NCBI GenBank assembly: GCA_049973945.1 | Contig: JBMFJH010000006.1 | Span: 21,876-85,875 of the forward strand | Direction of reading: 5' to 3' | Source: Acd1 sp049973945 | GTDB taxonomy: Archaea; Thermoproteota; Thermoprotei_A; Sulfolobales; Sulfolobaceae | Length of the DNA stretch: 64,000 bases | Shown here: positions 59,008 through 64,000 of the stretch, piece by piece | Position numbering within the stretch: the first letter of the stretch is position 1 | How the letters are laid out: each line of letters starts with the position of its first letter | The notes under the pieces: generated by a model | What the model was told of the DNA's origin: nothing | Database searches by the model: none | The model's input: only the letters and a program-made list of their open reading frames with translations | Translations under genes and position numbers: made by a program

Positions 59008-59472
59008 ATGTACTGGGTGAGGAGAGGGGTTATCGGGGGCTCTCAGATGCCGTACAGCCTCGACGAGATAGATGATTGGAAAGCCGAAGGCGTAAGGAGG
59101 GTGTTAGTGTTGGCGGAGGACTGGGAGATCGAGGAGGCCTGGGGGAACTCGGACTACTACTTCTCCCTCCTGAAGGAGCGGGGCTTTGAAGTCCTACACT
59201 CGCCCGTGCCAGACGGCCACCCTCCAAATGAGGGCCAGTTCCGCGAGATCCTCAAGTGGTTAGATAAGGGCAAAGGCAACCTGATCCACTGCGTCGGCGG
59301 AATAGGCAGGACAGGTACAATAATAGCGGGCTACTTGATGGTAAAGGAAGGGCTCAGCGCTCAGGAAGCCGTGGAGGAGGTCAGGAAGTACAGGCCCGGG
59401 GCGGTGCAAACCCTTAATCAGTTCAAGTTCCTCCTTAGGCTCGAGGGCCTTTGGTCGAACGCCACACCCTGA
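59008..59472 (+). CDS. Dual-specificity/tyrosine protein phosphatase (Cys-based)
   Basis: 154 residues. The P-loop HCVGGIGRTGT gives nucleophile Cys95 and Arg101; PVPDGHPP contains the probable general acid Asp69. This size and motif match the well-studied Sulfolobus PTP, which removes phosphate from Tyr, Ser and Thr. It acts in the phosphorylation network that controls archaellum and stress genes. GTGAGGAGGG before ATG 59008 is a ribosome site. Its end overlaps endonuclease V by 22 nt. Confidence 0.9.
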   Translation: MYWVRRGVIGGSQMPYSLDEIDDWKAEGVRRVLVLAEDWEIEEAWGNSDYYFSLLKERGFEVLHSPVPDGHPPNEGQFREILKWLDKGKGNLIHCVGGIGRTGTIIAGYLMVKEGLSAQEAVEEVRKYRPGAVQTLNQFKFLLRLEGLWSNATP

Positions 59473-60044
59473 AGTTCCTGGAGAGGTTCCAGTATTTGAT
59501 CTCGAAGAACGTAAGGCAGTCTCACCTGGGGATTGAGAACGTAAGGAGCGTCTGTGCCCTCGACGTGGCTTACAAGGGCGACACTGGAATAGCGGTCGCC
59601 GTGATCGAGAGGGAGGGTAAACTCGACGTCAGGAAGTTCGTCGGTAAGGTCGAGTTCCCCTACGTCCCCGGGTTCCTCTTTATGAGGGAGGCCCCGCTGA
59701 TGTTAGAGGCCTTAGGAGACGCGGAGTGCGACCTCATCCTAGTTGACGGGCACGGCATAGCCCACCCGAGGAAGAGCGGGATAGCCACGGTCATAGGAGT
59801 ACTCCTGGAGAGGCCCAGCATCGGGGTGGCGAAGTCCAAGCTGGCGGGCGAGGTGGTCAACGAGGGAGGGATAGACTACGTCCTGATCGACGGCGAGAAG
59901 AGGGGGGTAAGGTTCGGCAAGTACTACTATTCGCCCGGCAACCTGACCGACTTGCAGGACTGCATAGACTTGGCTAAGCGGGGTTACCCTTACGTGCTTA
60001 GGTTGGCCGACAGGATAAGCAAGGAGGAGAAAAAGAGGGTGTGA
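59451..60044 (+). CDS. nfi: Endonuclease V
   Basis: 197 residues from TTG 59451. ALDVAYKGDTGIAVAV contains the first catalytic Asp, YVPGFLFMREAPLMLEAL is the wedge with the Tyr and Glu, and LVDGHGIAHPRKSGIATVIG the signature. The enzyme cuts DNA one base past hypoxanthine and other damaged bases. It overlaps the phosphatase gene and converges with pccB with no gap, so both end at 60044/60045. Confidence 0.93.
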   Translation: MVERHTLKFLERFQYLISKNVRQSHLGIENVRSVCALDVAYKGDTGIAVAVIEREGKLDVRKFVGKVEFPYVPGFLFMREAPLMLEALGDAECDLILVDGHGIAHPRKSGIATVIGVLLERPSIGVAKSKLAGEVVNEGGIDYVLIDGEKRGVRFGKYYYSPGNLTDLQDCIDLAKRGYPYVLRLADRISKEEKKRV

Positions 60045-61619
60045 TCACAGGGGTATGTTCCCGTGCTTCTTCGGGTACCTGAACTCCCTCTTGTTCCTTA
60101 GCATGTCTAGGGCCTTGGCTATTACCCTCCTCGTGTCCTTCGGCTCTATCACGTCGTCGATTATCCCCTTCTCGGCCGCCCAGTACGGGTTAGCGAACAG
60201 CTTCCTGTACTCGGCGATCTTCTGTTTGATGAACTCGTCCGGGTTCTGGGCGGCCTGGATCTCCCTCCTGAAGAGGATCCTAACAGCGCCTTCTGGACCA
60301 GTCACTGCTATCTCCGCGGTGGGCCAGGCGTAGACCAGGTCAGCACCTAAGCTGTGGATGTCCATAGCTATGTGGGCACCTCCGTAAGCCTTCCTCAGGA
60401 TGATGTTGATCTTGGGGACTGTCGCCTCTGCGAACGCGTATAGCATCTTCGCGCCGTGCCTGATGATCCCCTTGTACTCCTGCTCGGTTCCTGGCACGTA
60501 GCCCGGCGTGTCGGTCAGGCTTATCAGCGGTATGTTGAAGGCGTCGCAGAACCTAATGAACCTGGCCGCCTTGTCAGCGGCGTCCACGTCAATAGCCCCA
60601 CCGAACTCCTCCGGGTTGTTTGCCACAATTCCTACCACGTGGCCCGCGATCCTCGCGAAGCCCACGATTATGTTGGTCGCCCAGTGCCTGTGGACCTCCA
60701 AGAACTCGCCGTTGTCGACGATCCTCGATATGATCTCCCTGATGTTGTAGGGCTTTGCCGCGTCGCTGGGCATTATTTGCTCCACTCCCTGTACGTCCCT
60801 GTCGGCGGGGTCTCCCGTCTCCATGTAGGGCGGGTCCTCCATGTTGTTGGAGGGCAGGTAGGAGAGCAGCCTCTTGGTGAGGTTGATAGCCTCCTCCTCG
60901 TTGTCCACCATGAAGTGGACTACGCCCGACTTGGTGGCGTGGACTACGGCCCCTCCCAAGTCCTGGTAAGAGACCTCTTCGCCCAGGGAGACCCTCGTGA
61001 TTTCGGGCCCCGTCACGAACATGTAATACGCGTCGCCCTTGATCATAATGATGAAGTCCGTCAGCGCCGGGGAGTAGACAGCGCCTCCAGCGGCAGGCCC
61101 GGCCATTATGGTGATCTGCGGGACTACGCCGGAGGCCATCACGTTGCTCCTGAAGACCATGCCGTAGCCCTCAAGGGCCATTGCGCCCTCCTGAATCCTG
61201 GCGCCCCCGGAGTCGTTGATCCCCACGACGGGTGCCCCCACCTTCAAAGCGAGCTCGTAGACCTTCGCGATCTTCGCGGCGTGGGTCTCTCCCAGCGACC
61301 CTCCCAACACCGTGAAGTCCTGGGCGTAAGCGAACACCGTCCTCCCTTCTACCTTGCCCCAGCCGGTTACGACGCCGTCCCCGTAGAACCTGTTCTTGTC
61401 CAGGCCGAACTCGGTGGCCCTAGTTGTGGCGAATGTGCCTATCTCCATGAAAGTGCCCTCGTCGAACAGCATCGCCAGCCTTTCCCTGGCTGTCAGCTTG
61501 CCCTTGCTGTGCTGGAACTTGATCCTCTCCTCCCCGCCGCCCTGGTAGGCCCTCGCTTTCAGTTGCCTTAGTTCCTCAATTAACTTCTCCACTGGAGGCT
61601 TCTCGTAGAGCGAGCTCAC
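60045..61619 (-). CDS. pccB: Acetyl-CoA/propionyl-CoA carboxylase, carboxyltransferase subunit
   Basis: 524 residues from GTG 61619, which lies exactly where the TATA box predicts a leaderless mRNA; upstream in-frame starts are unlikely. AYQGGGEERIKFQHSKGKLT and YGDGVVTGWGKVEGRTVFAY open the carboxyltransferase fold; GINDSGGARIQEGAMALEGY and AGPAAGGAVYSPALTDF form the oxyanion-hole regions, repeated in the second half (SLTDTPGYVPGTEQEYKG). It moves CO2 from biotin to acetyl- or propionyl-CoA in the 3-hydroxypropionate/4-hydroxybutyrate cycle. Confidence 0.95.
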   Translation of the reverse strand: MSSLYEKPPVEKLIEELRQLKARAYQGGGEERIKFQHSKGKLTARERLAMLFDEGTFMEIGTFATTRATEFGLDKNRFYGDGVVTGWGKVEGRTVFAYAQDFTVLGGSLGETHAAKIAKVYELALKVGAPVVGINDSGGARIQEGAMALEGYGMVFRSNVMASGVVPQITIMAGPAAGGAVYSPALTDFIIMIKGDAYYMFVTGPEITRVSLGEEVSYQDLGGAVVHATKSGVVHFMVDNEEEAINLTKRLLSYLPSNNMEDPPYMETGDPADRDVQGVEQIMPSDAAKPYNIREIISRIVDNGEFLEVHRHWATNIIVGFARIAGHVVGIVANNPEEFGGAIDVDAADKAARFIRFCDAFNIPLISLTDTPGYVPGTEQEYKGIIRHGAKMLYAFAEATVPKINIILRKAYGGAHIAMDIHSLGADLVYAWPTAEIAVTGPEGAVRILFRREIQAAQNPDEFIKQKIAEYRKLFANPYWAAEKGIIDDVIEPKDTRRVIAKALDMLRNKREFRYPKKHGNIPL

Positions 61620-61639
61620 GGGGGAGAAATACAAAACGG

Positions 61640-61657
61640 GTTTTAAAAGTTTTAACA
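61640..61657 (-). promoter_or_regulatory. TATA region of pccB
   Basis: Minus strand TGTTAAAACTTTTAAAAC. The TATA part is centred about 26 bp upstream of GTG 61619. The element is nearly identical to that of accC (63776-63793), with one base inserted. Confidence 0.65.
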
Positions 61658-61718
61658 GTATAAACCTCAGAAATAATAGCAGTAACTTTCAAGAAAAATA
61701 TTGTAAATACAAGCCCTG

Positions 61719-62225
61719 TCACTCAATTATGAGGAGGACGTCTCCCTTCCTGACTCCCTGGCCGACCTTAACGTTTATCTTCTTCACTACGCCCGCCTTG
61801 GGGGCGGATATCACGGTCTCGGACTTCATCGCTTCAATGGACAGCAAAGGCTGACCCTTGTTCACGGCGTCACCCTCCTTGACCCTTATCTGGACTACCC
61901 TTCCCTGCAGCGGGGAGAGGACTTCACCCTCCTTGCCCTTCAGCATTTCCTCGAGGGTTGCTCCTTCCTTGGGGGCCTCCTCGCTTATCCTGTCGATCCT
62001 GAAGACCTCGCTCCCGTCGATTATCAGGTAGCCCCTGTCGACCTCCACCCTCCTCGGGTTGCCGTTAACGACTATTATGGACTCCCACTCCTTAGTGCCC
62101 TGTCCCCTGAACTCCACCTCGAAGGTGTTCTGCTCGGTCTTTATGACGTACTTGTTGCCCTGCGTCTCTACTGCCAAAGTGTAGAGGTCTCCCGTATCGC
62201 TATAAACCCTGTAGATCTTCGCCAT
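61719..62225 (-). CDS. accB: Acetyl-CoA/propionyl-CoA carboxylase, biotin carrier protein
   Basis: 168 residues from ATG 62225, whose ATGA overlaps the accC stop. The C-terminal 75 residues are a lipoyl/biotinyl domain with the biotin lysine Lys134 in IEAMKSETV. The N-terminal half carries a DUF4467-like beta region that probably contacts the other subunits. It moves the carboxyl group between AccC and PccB. Confidence 0.95.
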   Translation of the reverse strand: MAKIYRVYSDTGDLYTLAVETQGNKYVIKTEQNTFEVEFRGQGTKEWESIIVVNGNPRRVEVDRGYLIIDGSEVFRIDRISEEAPKEGATLEEMLKGKEGEVLSPLQGRVVQIRVKEGDAVNKGQPLLSIEAMKSETVISAPKAGVVKKINVKVGQGVRKGDVLLIIE

Positions 62226-63754
62226 CACCACATCACCCTCGGGGCCATCTGCATCATCTTACCGTGCGACTTCCAGACGTTCTCCACCGCCTTGCCCTGC
62301 TGTTGTGTCTCCACTTTCCTCTTCAGCAGGCCCTTCTGGTGGGCGACCAAAGCGACGGCGGCCCTCTCCTCCTCCCAGCGCTTCAAGTCCTTTAAGAACT
62401 GCGGCATCTTCTCGGCTATGTACGCCGTAGTCACCTTGTTCTTCTGGTAGTCCTCGTCCATGGCGATCCGCTTGTAGAGGTCAATCGTCGTCTTGATACC
62501 GCCTATCTTGTAGTCGTTTAGGGCCCTCAAGCCAACCCTTATCGCGTCTGCCCTAGTCTCGCCGAAGACGATCAGCTTAGCTACTAGCGAGTCGTAGTAC
62601 GGGGGCACCCAGTTACCCTCGTTGTAGCCGGAGTCAACCCTCACTCCGGGGCCGGTGGGCTCTTTGTAGTACGTTATGAAGCCCGAGCTTCCAGTGAAGT
62701 TGTTCAGCGGGTCTTCCGCGTTGATCCTGAACTGGATCGCGTGTCCCCTGTACCTCTTGTTTATCTCCTCTTGTGTGAAGGGCAAATACTCCCCGGCGGC
62801 CAACCTTATCTGGAGCTTGACGAGGTCTATCCTGAAGACGAGCTCGGTGACCGTGTGCTCGACCTGGAGCCTCTTGTTCAGCTCGAGGAAGTAGAACTCC
62901 CTGGTCTTGTCGCTGAACACGGTCTCGAAAGTTCCCAGGGTGAAGTAATTGATGATCTTCCCGAACTTGATGATCGGCTCGAACATGGACTCCCTCTCTT
63001 CCATTGTCAGGGCGGCCGAAGGGGCCTCCTCGATTAGCTTCTGGTTCCTCCTCTGGATCGTGCACTCCCTCTCCCATGCGACCACATAGTTCCCGTACTT
63101 GTCGCCTATCAGCTGGAACTCAATGTGCCTGGGGTCAACTGCGGCTTTCTCTATGTAGAGGTCGGCCTTCCCGAACGCCTGGTAGGCCAGCCTCTTGTTC
63201 CTCTCCCAGACTTCCTGCAACTCTTCAGGGGAGTTGACCTTGGTTATTCCGGTACCTCCTCCCCCGTAAGCGGCTTTGACCATTATGGGGTAGCCGATCC
63301 TCTCGGCGATCTTCAAAGCCTCGTCGAGAGACTCAACGGGGCCGTCGGAGCCGGGGGATATTGGGACGCCCGCCATCCTCGCTACTCTCTTCCCGTCAAG
63401 CTTGGACTTGATCTTGTTCATCACTTCCGCGGAGGGGCCGATGAACGTTATGCCCGCCTTCTCTACAGCCGCCGCGAAGTCGGCGTTCTCTGACAGGAAA
63501 CCGTATCCTGGGTGAATAGCGTCGGCGTGGGCCTTCTCTGCTGCGTCTATTATTGCGTCTATGTTAAGGTAGCTCTGGATCGCGGGGGCGGGACCAATGT
63601 AGTAAGCCTCATCTGCGTACTTGACGTGGAGGGCGTACTTGTCGGCCTCGGAGTAAACGGCTACCGCCTTCATACCCATTTCCTTGACCGCTTTCATGAC
63701 CCTTACTGCGATCTCTCCCCTGTTCGCTACTAGAACTTTGCCGAAAGGAGGCAT
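62225..63754 (-). CDS. accC: Acetyl-CoA/propionyl-CoA carboxylase, biotin carboxylase subunit
   Basis: 509 residues from ATG 63754, leaderless by its TATA position. VLVANRGEIAVRVMKAVKE, IHPGYGFLSENADFAAAVEK and the ATP-grasp lid KAAYGGGGTGITKV define biotin carboxylase. The carboxylation motif normally NTRLQVEHPVTE reads NKRLQVEHTVTE, and the lid has Thr where Arg or Lys is common. It uses ATP and bicarbonate to carboxylate biotin on AccB, the first step of 3-hydroxypropionate cycle carboxylation. Confidence 0.95.
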   Translation of the reverse strand: MPPFGKVLVANRGEIAVRVMKAVKEMGMKAVAVYSEADKYALHVKYADEAYYIGPAPAIQSYLNIDAIIDAAEKAHADAIHPGYGFLSENADFAAAVEKAGITFIGPSAEVMNKIKSKLDGKRVARMAGVPISPGSDGPVESLDEALKIAERIGYPIMVKAAYGGGGTGITKVNSPEELQEVWERNKRLAYQAFGKADLYIEKAAVDPRHIEFQLIGDKYGNYVVAWERECTIQRRNQKLIEEAPSAALTMEERESMFEPIIKFGKIINYFTLGTFETVFSDKTREFYFLELNKRLQVEHTVTELVFRIDLVKLQIRLAAGEYLPFTQEEINKRYRGHAIQFRINAEDPLNNFTGSSGFITYYKEPTGPGVRVDSGYNEGNWVPPYYDSLVAKLIVFGETRADAIRVGLRALNDYKIGGIKTTIDLYKRIAMDEDYQKNKVTTAYIAEKMPQFLKDLKRWEEERAAVALVAHQKGLLKRKVETQQQGKAVENVWKSHGKMMQMAPRVMW

Positions 63755-63775
63755 CGGGAGATAGAGTACTAACCA

Positions 63776-63793
63776 GTTTAAAAGGTTTTAACA
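63776..63793 (-). promoter_or_regulatory. TATA region of accC
   Basis: Minus strand TGTTAAAACCTTTTAAAC, with TATA centred about 26 bp upstream of ATG 63754. It differs from the pccB element by one base inserted between TTAAAAC and TTTTAAA. Confidence 0.65.
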
Positions 63794-63952
63794 TTAGGAA
63801 TTATTGATTGATAAAGAGAGAAATAAAAATTGACGCATGGCTAAATCAGGGAAACTAGTTGAGGCTGAAAGGGACTGGAGGGCCTGCACCAGTTTAATCA
63901 GTGAATCCGAAAAATTTAATATGAATCTTAAAAAAACAACTTGGCTTTACGT

Positions 63953-64000
63953 TCAGGCACCGCCGTACACGGCAGCTACCTGGACGACCTGGCCGTTGGA
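63953..64000 (-). CDS. C-terminal end of an unidentified gene (cut by window edge)
   Basis: On the minus strand the last 48 bases read SNGQVVQVAAVYGGA then stop TGA at 63953-63955, which looks like the end of a real protein, and a T-rich stretch follows (minus strand GTTTTTTTAAG at 63929-63939) as expected of a terminator. A plus-strand frame from ATG 63837 is also open to the edge but its residues look random. Too little remains to assign a family. The region 63755-63952 otherwise holds only the accC promoter. Confidence 0.4.
   Translation of the reverse strand, partial: SNGQVVQVAAVYGGA

Noticed and set aside
58972..59020. GTGACGA - CTGA - GTGAGGA - GTGA at guide-RNA spacing
   Set aside because: Terminal D box and C' box are non-canonical and the region is the ribosome site and start of the phosphatase gene.
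60456..61571. 371-codon open frame antisense to pccB
   Set aside because: It mirrors the codon pattern of pccB, which has clear homology; no ribosome site or promoter.
63837..64000. Plus-strand frame from ATG open to the window edge
   Set aside because: Residues look random, and the minus strand holds a more convincing gene end with a T-run.
1..64000. CRISPR arrays, tRNA, rRNA and intact transposases
   Set aside because: No regularly spaced repeats, no T-loop sequences in intergenic DNA, no rRNA-like stretches and no transposase motifs were seen.

Overview
The window looks like chromosomal DNA of an aerobic, thermoacidophilic crenarchaeon of the order Sulfolobales. Supporting signs are a zinc-type 7Fe ferredoxin, an ESCRT-III (CdvB) cell-division protein, HerA and NurA homologues, an Agl3-type sulfoquinovose synthase, the archaeal acetyl-CoA/propionyl-CoA carboxylase genes accC, accB and pccB, and many promoters whose TATA box lies 25-30 bp from a start codon (leaderless transcripts). 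Base composition appears to be above 50% G+C by eye, which is high for the order; Sulfodiicoccus is one candidate, but this is a guess that was not tested. I found no rRNA, tRNA, CRISPR array or intact insertion sequence.

Layout. (1) 1-9108: a tightly overlapping operon for an NADH-dehydrogenase-like (complex I) membrane machine: nuoA (partial), C, D, H, I, J, K, one giant gene joining NuoM and NuoL, and N, followed by an inositol-1-phosphate synthase. (2) 10121-18692: a candidate C/D-box guide RNA, thiI, a large glycosylated surface protein, a four-CBS/RAM sensor, an AMP-forming acyl-CoA synthetase, and small proteins including a NifX-like protein with a natural His7 tail. (3) 18822-26846: a NurA-HerA pair head-to-head with a ThiN-type regulator, then a cluster with two intramembrane proteases (S2P and rhomboid), two 55-residue proteins missed by length cut-offs, an AK6/Fap7-like kinase, Mrp and two small winged-helix proteins. 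(4) 26811-32917, minus strand: folate cyclo-ligase, LysE exporter, DUF72, trpS, an ESCRT-III gene with a coupled 35-codon micro-ORF, GtrA, a CobD/HisC-like PLP enzyme and a Bat-type regulator. (5) 32978-36247: ferredoxin and the four-subunit pyruvate:ferredoxin oxidoreductase. (6) 36264-50062: glycosyltransferase, large secreted beta-repeat protein, exonuclease III, SpoIIM-like protein, TmcA, an RND transporter, sulfoquinovose synthase and a heme A synthase-like protein. (7) 50199-60044: MFS transporter, PfpI, a two-gene ABC importer with a fused permease and no binding protein, PCMT, DHH phosphoesterase, isochorismatase, KaiC-like ATPase, DUF1634/TauE pair, tyrosine phosphatase and endonuclease V. 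(8) 60045-63754: accC-accB-pccB, whose two promoters share a nearly identical TATA-region motif.

Together these genes cover respiration (Nuo plus heme A synthesis), carbon fixation or assimilation (acyl-CoA carboxylase, acyl-CoA synthetase, pyruvate:ferredoxin oxidoreductase with its ferredoxin) and cell-surface glycoprotein production. The items most worth follow-up are the ESCRT-III micro-ORF, the guide RNA between ino1 and thiI, the NuoM-NuoL fusion, the NurA-HerA/ThiN divergent locus, the S2P-rhomboid cluster, and several palindromic operator candidates in promoters.
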